Shown: positions 1 to 8,880, numbered from the stretch's first letter. The stretch is 9,885 bases of DNA from an uncultured Lachnospiraceae bacterium (GCA_937950565.1 CALFCS010000079.1:1-9885), one strand, 5' to 3'. Made by a program: numbers and translations. The notes: generated by a model not told the origin, from the sequence alone.

Positions 1-246
1 TTGCATCCGTGTACCATACCTCATCTGCCACATCCGGGAATGTCGGCTCATATGCAACTTTCGGCTCACCCTGCAGACGATGTACAATGATTGCAAACTG
101 TGCCCTGGCAAGATTCTCATACGGCGCAAAGTGTTCTTTATCTTTACCTGTCATGGTTTTCTGGACGAAATTATAATATACGCCGTCATAGAACCAGTCA
201 TCTTCTGTGACGTCCACATATGGAAGCTTCTCTACCGGCGGCTCCG
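1..246 (-). repeat. SLH-anchor cassette, copy 1 (partial)
   Basis: Codes for the proline linker end, SLH1 and the start of SLH2 of the DUF1680 enzyme. The visible SLH part differs from copy 2 by one residue (DEVWY versus DEIWY) and by about a dozen bases. Similarity to copy 2 also covers the PPVEK linker up to about position 246, then stops abruptly. The rest of the cassette lies beyond the window edge. Confidence 0.9.
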
Positions 247-3200
247 GCGGCAGCTCGTCTGTCTTCTGAATCGTAACCTTATATTCTTTCGCTGTCTCGT
301 GGTCTTCTGCAAATACCTTAAATGTCAGCTCTGTCTTGTCACCTGTAAGTATGACTTCCTGTGCTTTTGTGTCATCTACCAGTTCGCCGTCCACATACAA
401 AAGTCCATACTGATCGGTAAGCTGTGCTTTTAATTTTACTGTAGTTGTATCCTTCGGAACATGAATGATATATCCGTCTCCATCTTCTTTCACAGTTCCC
501 ACTGCCACTTCCAGCGATTCCAAAGAAGCATTATGTCTATAATCCGTTACAATATATAATTCAGAAACCAGTCTTGCGGACTGTGTACCTGCCGTTCCTT
601 CTACCTTTACGATAACCGTATCGTAAACATTCTGCTGCCCATTTTCTGTAATCGTTGTTGAAACTGCTTTTTCAATCAGGGAAGCAGGAATCTCAATCTT
701 CTTTTCATAGATATCACTGTCTCCGGTCTCATTCAGCACTTCCTCACAGATTACCTGTCCATCTACAGAAATCTTCAATGTCTTTCCGTTATCCTGCTTT
801 GTCAGTTTACAGAGAAGATAGTTCTTTTCTCCCTTTTGAACTGCCATGCGGTAAGCAAAATAACCTTCTCCATCCACATAACGGCTGGTTGCTCCGTTCA
901 GAGCATCATCTGCACCACCGACACTGTTCTTCTCCTGCAGGTTATGCAGGCTGTCTGTCTCATACTGCGGGTATCCCGGTTTTACAACATCACCTTTGAC
1001 ACGTGCGTCTCTTCCTTCTTCTTTCTTTGCAATCAGTGTATCCGGTTTGTCCGGTTCTGCATCGCTTCCCTCAAAATACCAATAAATACCGTATCTCTGA
1101 GTATGCTGTTTGAAATGTGTACTAAAGGTCAGCTCTCTGTCTGTTCCATTCAGCTTAAATGCCAGGGAGCCGTCTTCTTTGTCTTCACGCACCATATAAT
1201 CATTAATATTATCCATATAACTGCTGACTGATAAATCTCCCAGCTGAAGCGTCTCTGAACCAAGCACCTCTCTTACGCCATCCTTCGGCTCAGCGCTCTC
1301 TGTGCCGACACGTTTATTCTTCGGCAGGGCTACACCCCATCCACAGTAAGAACGTTCACTCATGCGCTCGTCTGTTCCAAGCTCAGCACTCAGCACAACC
1401 GGACCATACTTAAATCCATATACGGTCGCATCATCCTTCAATCCATAAGCCTGCACGTCCATCGGAAGCTTGATCTCAACTTTATCATTATTCTTCCACT
1501 GATGCTTGATCACTGCATATCCACTGGAAACAACACAGTCCTCTTCTTTTCCATTTACTTTAATTACCGGTTCGCCTGCGGTCCAGTCCGGAATACGAAG
1601 TGAAAGTGTAATGTCTGCGGAACTTGCGCCATTTAACAGATTGACTGTAAATTCTGCCGTATCTTTCTCCGGCATAGCCGCTTTCTGTGTCAGCTTTACA
1701 TTCTTCTCATTCCATGCAAGCACGGAACTTACATACTGGTTAACGATCACTTTATTGTCTTTGTAGTAATAAATACTGTCGCCTAACTTCGTAAAGTTCT
1801 CCATACCGCTTCCGGTACAGCACCAGAAAGTATTCTTATCCGGGTCTTTGTCTCCATACACCTTGAAGTATCCGGTCGCCATCGGCTGGAAGTATGTCGT
1901 TCCCCCGGTCACCGGATCGATGGAGGACATAATTGCATTGATAAATGTATTCTCATAGTAATCTGCATATTTTCTGTTACCTGTAATCTTATATAATTCA
2001 CGGCTGAGCTTCAGCATGTTATATGTATTACATGTCTCACAGTTACACTGTGTACGGTTTACATCTAACGCATCTGCGCCCCGGAAATGCTCCCACTGGC
2101 TGTTTCCGCCTGTAATATAGCTGTGATGGTTTACTACCATATCCCAGAACGCCTCACAATATGCCAGATATTTATCTACATTTACCGGCTCTCCGTCAAT
2201 CGTCTTGCCCTTCATCGTGCGATAACGATTGATAGCCCCGACAAATTTTGGAATCGTTGTATTTGCATGACGGTTGCTGATCACACTTGGGTCTCCGGTC
2301 AGAACCTCTTCAAACAGCCAGTCCTCATCAAACATATGAGCTGCCTTTGCATGTTCTTCTTTTCCGGTAATCTTATATAATTCATACAGGCAATCATTCA
2401 TGCCGCCATATTCTACAGAAAGGACTCTTTTCTGTGTCGCCGCATCCCATGTGCTGACACGATTATAAGTCCAATCTCCTAAAGCGCTTGCAACTGTTTT
2501 TGCCGGTTCATATTCTGTATACTTATATACATCTACCAGACCCGCCATCAGTTTATGAATGTTATACCATGGTACCCAGGTATCTGTTGTAGTACCTCTT
2601 TCAATACGCTCGAACTGATCATAAATATTCTTACTCGTATTACTTCCTGCTAATGTTGCTCCGAAGATAAATCCATTGCCAAGAGCATCCTGGCATTTTT
2701 TCAGCTCATCAATCAGATAATCGGTCTGCTGTTTCATCCATTCTCTGTCTTCTGCTTTATCAGCAGTCACATAAGCCTGCGCACATGCTGTCAGGTAATG
2801 TCCCAATGTATGTCCGGCTATAAGCGTGCCTTCCCATCCACCATATGGCTGCTTGCCCTGATTAGACAGTCCGGCCGTATCCCGGTATCTGGAAAGCAGA
2901 CGGTCCGGGTCAAATGCCTTCAGGAAATCAATATCCTTCTGCGACGCATTATCATAATAAGCATCTGTAACATCTGACACTCCAAGCTCAAAATCCTGAA
3001 TGTCTGTTGCATCCGGCACTGCAAGAACGACCATCTCATAAGTCTTGCTCTTACTTACTTTGCCGCTGGTAACAGTTGCCTTAAGCGTCACTTTCTGATC
3101 TGCCTGTCCTTTGCCCGGGCGTGTTACCTTGCCATCCGTGCTGATTACAGCCGGGTTACTGCTGACCCAGGTAATCTTAGAACCATTCAGCCCCTTCGCC

Positions 3201-4987
3201 GGCATATCCAGCGTATCCGTCTCTACATAACCGCTCTCGAGCTTCAGCGCTCTGAAATCACCATTTACACGTTCCTCATCTGTCAGATTCAGATATTTAT
3301 CAGAGTAGTCTTTCCACACTTCCTCTTCTGTCATGCTATAGTTGTACACATCAAAACTGGAAATCGTTCCTTCAAATCCCGGATCCCACTGATAAAGTGA
3401 TATTCCCAGATAACCGATTGCATCCGCCGGATCTGTCACACCGTTTGCAAGGATATTTGCAATTTTATAACCGTGCTTGACTGACCCTGCAAGTTTTCCA
3501 TTCAAATAAATCTTTGCTGTGCTGTCCGGATAGAATACCATTGTGGCAACGGTATCCTCTCCCGGATTAATATAATTACCGGATACGGATTTTTCTCCCT
3601 GTCCATTTTCCTTGATGGTAAATGCCATCTCGCCGCCTGCACGGATCGGATTCAGGAATACATAATCATTCGTATCTTTTGTTCCCAGATTAAACACCCA
3701 TGCATATGCCTTCTGGGAAGTATTAAACCTCATACTTACCGTAAACTCTTCCGCTCCATCAGCCAGGATACCAGCCGGAAGCTTTACATACTGTGTCTTA
3801 TCTCCGGTAAATTTAAGAGCATTCTTTCCTCTACTGTCTGTCGTAAGATTTTTCTCACTCATATTAGATAATGCCGCGTCAAAATGTCCGCATTTATCCT
3901 TCAGCTTTCCATCCTGAATCGTCATATCATAGCTGACCCAAAGCTGTTTTTCCGCCTGTGCCGGTACGGTTACCTTGAACGTCTTCGTATCGGACTTGTC
4001 CTCATAAGAAATCTTCGCCGTCAATGTGACCTGCTGATCCTTATCACTGCGCGTAACCTTCCCGTTCTTTGATATCGCCGCCTCATTGCTGCTTGTCCAT
4101 GTAATTGTACTTCCATTTATTCCGGAATCCGGAAGGACAACATCCGCTGTCACAGAAGTAGAAATCTTAAATGGATTCAATGCTTTCTTATCTGCCGCAA
4201 CAATCTCATCCGGGCTTAATGTGCCTGCATAGTCTGCATACATTGCCTTTACCTGTTCTGCTGTAGCCACAGCGCTGTAAAGCTCAAACTCATCCAGAGC
4301 GACCTGTGCATAAGAACCTCCATATACCGGTCCATTGAAACCAATGTATTTTTCATCATTTGCATTCGATGTCATCACATTGGAAGAAGCCTGTGAGAGC
4401 TCACATGCTACGCCATTGCGGTAGATTGCCCCTGTTTTCGTGGCGCTGTCATATGTCACTACGATATGCACCCACTCGTCTGCCGGGAAGAATTCTGCGC
4501 GATCCCCGGCTGCAGTAACTCCGCCATAGTCGTTTCCTACGGATAATTTCAAAGGTATCGTATTGTCTGTCGTCAAATAGAATCCATCACCCAGATGATT
4601 ACCGTCTGCTGTATTCCACATGATGATATGCTCTCCATTTAAGGTTCCGGAGGCTTTGATCCAGAATGCAATTGTCAGTTTTTCCGGCTGAAGGGAAACA
4701 CTCTTACCAAGGCTTAAGTAATTTTTACTGCCATTTTCATTTAACAGAAGTGCCTGGCCTTTCTTTCCTTCCACATAATTTGCCGTACCATGCATTGTAA
4801 TTGTATTTTTTCCTGAAGTGTCATCCACATTATTTTCAAAGGATAACTCCAACTCCTTCGAATTCTCTAATTCCGTTCCTGCTGCCTTCACAGATATTGC
4901 AGTAAGACCTGCCGGAACAATCAGACAGGCTGTCAATACGCCTGCAAGACTTCTCTTTAATAATTTTCTCATGCTGCTAATACTCAT
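1..4987 (-). CDS. SLH-anchored DUF1680 beta-L-arabinofuranosidase (GH127/GH146 type), 3' end outside window
   Basis: An exported enzyme predicted to release beta-L-arabinofuranose from plant arabinans or hydroxyproline-linked arabinosides. About 1662 residues are visible with no stop. A signal peptide (residues 1-35, KR-rich then hydrophobic, ending VKA) is followed by LamG (about 40-252), atrophied bacterial Ig (254-343), a second LamG (345-560), a second Ig (562-655), the DUF1680 catalytic region with its beta-sandwich (about 660-1308), a DUF6805-like segment (1315-1485), a cadherin-like sandwich (1487-1575), a PPEPP linker and SLH from 1588. Catalytic marks are GGWEG near 718, WEHF with E966 (probable acid/base), ETC (E984, C986) and WCCTGSG (C1056, C1057). 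By analogy with HypBA1 of Bifidobacterium, E984, C986, C1056 and C1057 bind zinc and C1056 is the nucleophile. Comparison with the neighbouring SLH cassette predicts about 1770 residues in full. The start at 4987 has AGGAGA five bases upstream. It probably shares an mRNA with the GH43 gene 80 bp upstream. The family is near certain; GH127 versus GH146 is not settled. Confidence 0.96.
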   Translation of the reverse strand, partial: MSISSMRKLLKRSLAGVLTACLIVPAGLTAISVKAAGTELENSKELELSFENNVDDTSGKNTITMHGTANYVEGKKGQALLLNENGSKNYLSLGKSVSLQPEKLTIAFWIKASGTLNGEHIIMWNTADGNHLGDGFYLTTDNTIPLKLSVGNDYGGVTAAGDRAEFFPADEWVHIVVTYDSATKTGAIYRNGVACELSQASSNVMTSNANDEKYIGFNGPVYGGSYAQVALDEFELYSAVATAEQVKAMYADYAGTLSPDEIVAADKKALNPFKISTSVTADVVLPDSGINGSTITWTSSNEAAISKNGKVTRSDKDQQVTLTAKISYEDKSDTKTFKVTVPAQAEKQLWVSYDMTIQDGKLKDKCGHFDAALSNMSEKNLTTDSRGKNALKFTGDKTQYVKLPAGILADGAEEFTVSMRFNTSQKAYAWVFNLGTKDTNDYVFLNPIRAGGEMAFTIKENGQGEKSVSGNYINPGEDTVATMVFYPDSTAKIYLNGKLAGSVKHGYKIANILANGVTDPADAIGYLGISLYQWDPGFEGTISSFDVYNYSMTEEEVWKDYSDKYLNLTDEERVNGDFRALKLESGYVETDTLDMPAKGLNGSKITWVSSNPAVISTDGKVTRPGKGQADQKVTLKATVTSGKVSKSKTYEMVVLAVPDATDIQDFELGVSDVTDAYYDNASQKDIDFLKAFDPDRLLSRYRDTAGLSNQGKQPYGGWEGTLIAGHTLGHYLTACAQAYVTADKAEDREWMKQQTDYLIDELKKCQDALGNGFIFGATLAGSNTSKNIYDQFERIERGTTTDTWVPWYNIHKLMAGLVDVYKYTEYEPAKTVASALGDWTYNRVSTWDAATQKRVLSVEYGGMNDCLYELYKITGKEEHAKAAHMFDEDWLFEEVLTGDPSVISNRHANTTIPKFVGAINRYRTMKGKTIDGEPVNVDKYLAYCEAFWDMVVNHHSYITGGNSQWEHFRGADALDVNRTQCNCETCNTYNMLKLSRELYKITGNRKYADYYENTFINAIMSSIDPVTGGTTYFQPMATGYFKVYGDKDPDKNTFWCCTGSGMENFTKLGDSIYYYKDNKVIVNQYVSSVLAWNEKNVKLTQKAAMPEKDTAEFTVNLLNGASSADITLSLRIPDWTAGEPVIKVNGKEEDCVVSSGYAVIKHQWKNNDKVEIKLPMDVQAYGLKDDATVYGFKYGPVVLSAELGTDERMSERSYCGWGVALPKNKRVGTESAEPKDGVREVLGSETLQLGDLSVSSYMDNINDYMVREDKEDGSLAFKLNGTDRELTFSTHFKQHTQRYGIYWYFEGSDAEPDKPDTLIAKKEEGRDARVKGDVVKPGYPQYETDSLHNLQEKNSVGGADDALNGATSRYVDGEGYFAYRMAVQKGEKNYLLCKLTKQDNGKTLKISVDGQVICEEVLNETGDSDIYEKKIEIPASLIEKAVSTTITENGQQNVYDTVIVKVEGTAGTQSARLVSELYIVTDYRHNASLESLEVAVGTVKEDGDGYIIHVPKDTTTVKLKAQLTDQYGLLYVDGELVDDTKAQEVILTGDKTELTFKVFAEDHETAKEYKVTIQKTDELPPEPPVEKLPYVDVTEDDWFYDGVYYNFVQKTMTGKDKEHFAPYENLARAQFAIIVHRLQGEPKVAYEPTFPDVADEVWYTDA

Positions 4988-4992
4988 TTTTA

Positions 4993-5000
4993 TCTCCTCT
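4993..5000 (-). promoter_or_regulatory. Ribosome binding site deciding the DUF1680 gene start
   Basis: AGAGGAGA lies five bases before the ATG at 4987. It favours this start over an in-frame ATG at 5044, whose only purine-rich stretch (GAGGG) is too close, and over the internal ATG at 4972. The chosen start gives a normal signal peptide beginning MSISSMRKLLKR. Confidence 0.8.
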
Positions 5001-5004
5001 TCTT

Positions 5005-5040
5005 CTGCAGCCTGTGCAATTTTTACCGCACCGGCTGCAG
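5005..5040 (-). promoter_or_regulatory. Intercistronic hairpin before the DUF1680 gene
   Basis: Arms of 13 bases (5005-5017, 5028-5040; CTGCAGCC plus GTGC cores) pair with one mismatch around a 10-base loop. On the transcript it begins 27 bases after the GH43 stop codon and ends four bases before the AGAGGAGA Shine-Dalgarno. No U tract follows, so it is not a standard terminator. An mRNA-stabilising or translation-tuning element is more likely. Confidence 0.55.
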
Positions 5041-5067
5041 ACATTTCCCTCTTCACAGCAACATTAC

Positions 5068-8000
5068 TTATTTCGCATAAGTTTCCATAAACCTCTGGAT
5101 AATGATTGCGCATTCGGCACGGGATGCATTACCAAGCGGGTCTACCCGTGTCTCATTATCTTTTCCTTTGATAATTCCGTTTCCGACTGCCCATTTCATT
5201 GCATCCTCTGCATAACCATCCACAAGAGATGCATCTTCAAATTGACTGAAATCTGCCTTCTTGCTCGTATCATAATCCAGGCTGTTTGCATAGCGGTACA
5301 TCATAACTGCCATCTGTTCACGGAGAATATTGTCCGCCGGACCGAAATATCCGGTTGACGTATATCCGGTTACGATCTCTTCTTTTGCCGCCCACAGAAT
5401 CGCATCTGTATACCATATCTCATCTGCCACATCCGGGAATGTCGGCTCATATGCCACCTTCGGCTCACCCTGCAGACGATGTACAATAATTGCAAACTGT
5501 GCCCTGGCAAGATTCTCATACGGTGCAAAATGCTCTTTATCCTTACCTGTCATCGTTTTCTGGACGAAATTATAATATACACCGTCATAGAACCAGTCAT
5601 CTTCTGTGACATCCACATATGGAAGCTTCTCTACTGGCGGATCCGGATCTACCGGAGTATCTTCTTTTTTCACCTGAACCGTCATCGTAACATTCTTATT
5701 CTCCGGAAGGATTTCCCTTTCCTCTGTCATATCCAGAATCGGGTCTCCGTCCACACCAAAATGTACCATTCTAAGGAAGGCATCTCTTCCGAAACGTCCC
5801 TGATCATCTCTTGCATGGAATACATTAATTAATGTTCCATCCCGATCCATGACATAAGAGTTATGTCCCGGTCCGTTATATCCCGGCACAGAAAAACCGG
5901 TCAAAATCGGATAATTACTCTTTTTCCATGCATTCGGATCCAGAAGATTCACATCGCCTGTTAAATCAGCCACTGTCATTCCAACACAGTAAGTCTCGTC
6001 CGTTGCCCCGCCGGAATAAGTAAGATATACCTTATCTTCTTTTACAATTGCAAATGGACCCTCATCCACAAAGGTATGATTTCTTTCCCATCCATACTCA
6101 CAATCTACGATCTTCACCGCGTCACTGGTTAACTGATATGGCTTTTCCGGATCAATCTGTCCAATCCAAAGGTCGGATGTACCACCATTCTTTCCAAAAT
6201 TACGCTGTGCCCATACAACATAATCCTTGCCCTTGCATACAAAATGTGTCATATCCAGTGTAATTCCACCATAAGGCTCTGTAAGATATCCGCCGTCTTT
6301 ATTCAGGAATCGGTGTAATTCTCCCCAATCCTCATAATTCTTCGGATCGCTTCCGGTCAGCTTCATAAACATACTCTGCACATTAAAGTCTGAACCATGA
6401 TTTGCACTAAAGAATACACACAGCTCGCCGTTTACTACATGCAGCTCCGGCGCCCAGTGATTATACGGAGTATCATAACCGTAAGCTTTTCCCTTAGCCA
6501 CATCATAAATCAAGTGCTCTTCCGCTTTATTCAGCCCCGTAATCGTGTCAGACTCGCGGACATAAATATTGGTATTACTGTTTGCTTCCGTTGTTGATAT
6601 AAAATAATATTTCCCGTTATATGCAACAACATTCGGATCTGCACGGCCAAGCAGGAAAGGATAATTGTCTTTTGTCTGGTCTGAAATCTGCCTGATCGTT
6701 CCAGATACCTTATAAGTTCCTTCTGTATTAAAATCTACCTTTGCCAAATCATCTTCATTCCAGATGACTGTTTTCTCAGCTTGCGAACCGTCTGAATATT
6801 CCGCTGTTACTTTTGTATCCGCCAGTTCTTTTGTTTCTCCTATGTTTACTGTAATTTCCGGATTTACAACTCCTGTATTCACTACTTTGTCAAGCTTATT
6901 TAACAGATACTGCGCTTCCTCTGCTGTAACCCCTAAAGTATTTCCCGGGATAGCATATGCAATATCGGTCTTTACAGAAGTATTCTGTATCGGTAAGGAC
7001 AGTTCTGCTTTTGTAAATGTTTTAAAATCTTTGGTCGTATTTGCATAACTAAGCCCGGACTGGGTTCCAGTCCATGTAATCCGATAACTGTCTGATACTG
7101 CATCATAAACACATGCAGGACTGGAAATAAACTCATCATCACTTAAGCGGATCATTCCCTGCTCCGTATAAGATACCAGATCCTTTGATGTGAAGAAAAG
7201 CACTGTTCCCTTCTCATCTGCAACCGCTTCTCCCGGATTGATTCTTACTGCCAGAATCCCGAAGCTTCCGTCCTTCATACGGAAAACATACGGATCTTTC
7301 AACAGCTTTGATGCTGCTCCCTGTGCCTTCGCAAACAGAACACCGGTATTATTCAGAAGCGCTTTATAAGTCTTTCCGTCTTTGCTGTATCCAAGATGCA
7401 TACTGTCGCATACATACTCGTCGTACATACCCTTCTTTGATTCATCGACTTGCCTAATGTAAGATAATATATGAGCGCTGTCTGTTCCCAGCAGTTTTAC
7501 GCGGAACTCTTTCTTCTCTTCTTTCCCATTCTCTGAAACGCTTGCTACAAGCTTCACATCCGTAAGCCCTTCCTTTGACGGTGTGATTTTTCCCGTCGCA
7601 GGATCGATGTCACTGCTGTCACTCTCCCATTTGATTTTCATTCCCATAGCTTCTACGGGAAGTGTATCTGCCACCGTCAGGTAATACGGGAGATTCAGAT
7701 ACTGTCCAAGTACTAGGTCTGCTTTGTCATTTTTACCAATAACACGGACATTATATACTTTGCTTTCAGATGCTCCATTTAAAGTAAACGTTGCGGTCAG
7801 CTTTACTTCTACTGTCGTATCTGCCGCCGTAACCTTTCCGTCATTGCCAAGCACTGCCGGATTATCAGAAGACCATGTAATCTTCGAGCCATTTACAGTC
7901 CCTTCCGCCGGAAGCTTAAGATTCTCTGTGACTGCTGTAATATTTCCCAGCTCCACTGCTTCCATATCTTCTTCAATCAAAGCAGAAGCATATACATAAT

Positions 8001-8766
8001 GGCTGTCGCTATAGATTGCTTTTACCTGGTCAGCACTCAGCGTCTGATCATAAATCTTAAAATCCGTCACAATTGCATCACAGTACCGGTCTGCACCCCA
8101 ATTGGACTTTGCAAGATATCCCAGAACATTATCCTTTCCGGCAAAAACCTCATCCAGATTGTGATTATGCTCCAAAGTTCCTTTGAACTCGCCATTCACA
8201 TACAGCTTCAGTGTCTTTCCTTCGGAAGTCACTGTCATCACACTGAAATTCTTCGTATCCAGCACCACACCATTAGAGCCTGGGATAGAATTTTCCACAT
8301 TGTTACTTCCCTGTGTCTTAATCGCAACGTTGATATTATTTGACGCAAGTCTCGGATTGAAGAACAGATAATCTGTCTGGTTTCCAGTTCCGATTGTCCA
8401 CAGGAACTGGTACTGCGCCGTACGTGGAATCAACGCCATCTCCACACTAAACCCATTCTTGTAATCCGTAAGGCTATTCTTAATGGAAACAGGCAGGTCC
8501 ACATAAGGTCCGTCGTTTCCTGCCGCCGCTCCCGGAAACTTCAGAAGTGCGTCTCCTCCTTCATCCATAAAATCAGAATCTTCAATGTTGTGCAAGATTC
8601 CATGATTGCCGTTTCCGGACTTGTCAAGAAGCTGCGTGCCACTATGAGACATATCATAATGTACTGCAAGCTTATAGTCTGCATTCTCTGCCGCCTGTAC
8701 ATAACCAGGCATCACACCAAATGCAGTTACCGCTGAAAGCAGTAATGCAAGTATTTTTCTTCTCAT
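5068..8766 (-). CDS. SLH-anchored multidomain GH43 arabinofuranosidase/exo-arabinanase
   Basis: A complete 1232-residue exported glycosidase, predicted to cleave alpha-L-arabinofuranose from arabinan or arabinoxylan at the cell surface. Order: signal peptide (1-25, cleavage after VQA), LamG/concanavalin-like domain (about 30-256), two atrophied Ig domains (262-345, 346-429), an incomplete GH43-like propeller segment (430-625), a group-4 bacterial Ig (626-691), a full GH43 five-blade propeller (about 695-1025), a short PVDPDPP linker and three SLH repeats (about 1050-1099, 1110-1160, 1172-1227). Catalytic residues are visible: base D710 in GRADPNVV, pKa modulator D838 in TLDMTHF, acid E902 in VDEGPF, plus H968 in GPGHNSY. 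The motifs, especially VWAQ, LTYSGGATD and GPGHNS, recall exo-acting alpha-1,5-arabinofuranosidases (GH43_26-like, from memory); the subfamily is uncertain. The start is supported by AAGGAGGAGA just upstream and a clean signal peptide. It probably has its own promoter and leads an operon with the DUF1680 gene. Confidence 0.97.
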   Translation of the reverse strand: MRRKILALLLSAVTAFGVMPGYVQAAENADYKLAVHYDMSHSGTQLLDKSGNGNHGILHNIEDSDFMDEGGDALLKFPGAAAGNDGPYVDLPVSIKNSLTDYKNGFSVEMALIPRTAQYQFLWTIGTGNQTDYLFFNPRLASNNINVAIKTQGSNNVENSIPGSNGVVLDTKNFSVMTVTSEGKTLKLYVNGEFKGTLEHNHNLDEVFAGKDNVLGYLAKSNWGADRYCDAIVTDFKIYDQTLSADQVKAIYSDSHYVYASALIEEDMEAVELGNITAVTENLKLPAEGTVNGSKITWSSDNPAVLGNDGKVTAADTTVEVKLTATFTLNGASESKVYNVRVIGKNDKADLVLGQYLNLPYYLTVADTLPVEAMGMKIKWESDSSDIDPATGKITPSKEGLTDVKLVASVSENGKEEKKEFRVKLLGTDSAHILSYIRQVDESKKGMYDEYVCDSMHLGYSKDGKTYKALLNNTGVLFAKAQGAASKLLKDPYVFRMKDGSFGILAVRINPGEAVADEKGTVLFFTSKDLVSYTEQGMIRLSDDEFISSPACVYDAVSDSYRITWTGTQSGLSYANTTKDFKTFTKAELSLPIQNTSVKTDIAYAIPGNTLGVTAEEAQYLLNKLDKVVNTGVVNPEITVNIGETKELADTKVTAEYSDGSQAEKTVIWNEDDLAKVDFNTEGTYKVSGTIRQISDQTKDNYPFLLGRADPNVVAYNGKYYFISTTEANSNTNIYVRESDTITGLNKAEEHLIYDVAKGKAYGYDTPYNHWAPELHVVNGELCVFFSANHGSDFNVQSMFMKLTGSDPKNYEDWGELHRFLNKDGGYLTEPYGGITLDMTHFVCKGKDYVVWAQRNFGKNGGTSDLWIGQIDPEKPYQLTSDAVKIVDCEYGWERNHTFVDEGPFAIVKEDKVYLTYSGGATDETYCVGMTVADLTGDVNLLDPNAWKKSNYPILTGFSVPGYNGPGHNSYVMDRDGTLINVFHARDDQGRFGRDAFLRMVHFGVDGDPILDMTEEREILPENKNVTMTVQVKKEDTPVDPDPPVEKLPYVDVTEDDWFYDGVYYNFVQKTMTGKDKEHFAPYENLARAQFAIIVHRLQGEPKVAYEPTFPDVADEIWYTDAILWAAKEEIVTGYTSTGYFGPADNILREQMAVMMYRYANSLDYDTSKKADFSQFEDASLVDGYAEDAMKWAVGNGIIKGKDNETRVDPLGNASRAECAIIIQRFMETYAK
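5071..5647 (-). repeat. SLH-anchor cassette, copy 2
   Basis: Complete three-SLH cassette of the GH43 enzyme (residues about 1041-1232). SLH domains bind pyruvylated secondary cell-wall polymers and hold proteins on the Gram-positive surface. The TRAE-position motifs read ARAQ, LREQ and SRAE, so only the third is close to canonical. About 12 of 184 residues differ from copy 3. Confidence 0.92.
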
Positions 8767-8770
8767 CTTC

Positions 8771-8780
8771 TCTCCTCCTT
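8771..8780 (-). promoter_or_regulatory. Ribosome binding site of the GH43 gene
   Basis: AAGGAGGAGA lies four bases before the ATG at 8766. It is a near-perfect Shine-Dalgarno and fixes the start codon of the GH43 protein. Confidence 0.9.
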
Positions 8781-8810
8781 TAAAAATTTTTCATCTTGCA
8801 TTCTTTTTTC

Positions 8811-8830
8811 TGTTAAAAATATTTTTAACA
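8811..8830. promoter_or_regulatory. 20-bp perfect AT-rich palindrome, candidate operator
   Basis: TGTTAAAAAT followed by its exact reverse complement, 45 bp upstream of the GH43 start codon. A further half-site, TTTAACA on the plus strand (8835-8841), repeats the one at 8824-8830 with an 11-bp offset, about one helical turn. If the proposed promoter is right, the site lies at about +37 to +57, where a bound repressor could block elongation. The regulator is unknown; it does not resemble the AraR or cre consensus as I remember them. Confidence 0.5.
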
Positions 8831-8841
8831 TCCATTTAACA

Positions 8842-8880
8842 ATAGAATCAGCCCACGAAGGGAAATTGGGCTGATTCTAT
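8842..8880 (-). terminator. Hairpin after the CBM6-SLH gene, probable terminator
   Basis: Perfect 14-bp arms (ATAGAATCAGCCCA at 8842-8855 and its complement at 8867-8880) around an 11-base loop. It lies about 37 bases after the CBM6 gene's stop codon. Read on the minus strand, the 3' arm ends GATTCTAT and runs into TGTTAAAT: U-rich but not a clean U tract, so termination may be leaky. Because it overlaps the proposed -10, it could instead or also be an operator. Confidence 0.55.

Noticed and set aside
80..433. Plus-strand ORF with a Cys-rich peptide (MYNDCKLCPGKIL...), with close copies at 5479-5832 and 9326-9793
   Set aside because: It is the antisense of the SLH cassette, which is why it recurs three times. 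No RBS, no signal peptide, and the minus strand has a clear coding match.
4918..4927. Possible lipobox (L-T-A-C, residues 18-21) in the DUF1680 signal peptide
   Set aside because: The hydrophobic stretch continues for a dozen residues after the cysteine and ends in a normal VKA cleavage site. SLH domains already provide anchoring.
8788..8843. A second promoter for the GH43 gene (TTGTTA near 8842 or TTAACA near 8816)
   Set aside because: Neither has an acceptable -10 element at 16-18 bases; the TTGACA/TAGAAT pair further upstream is far better.
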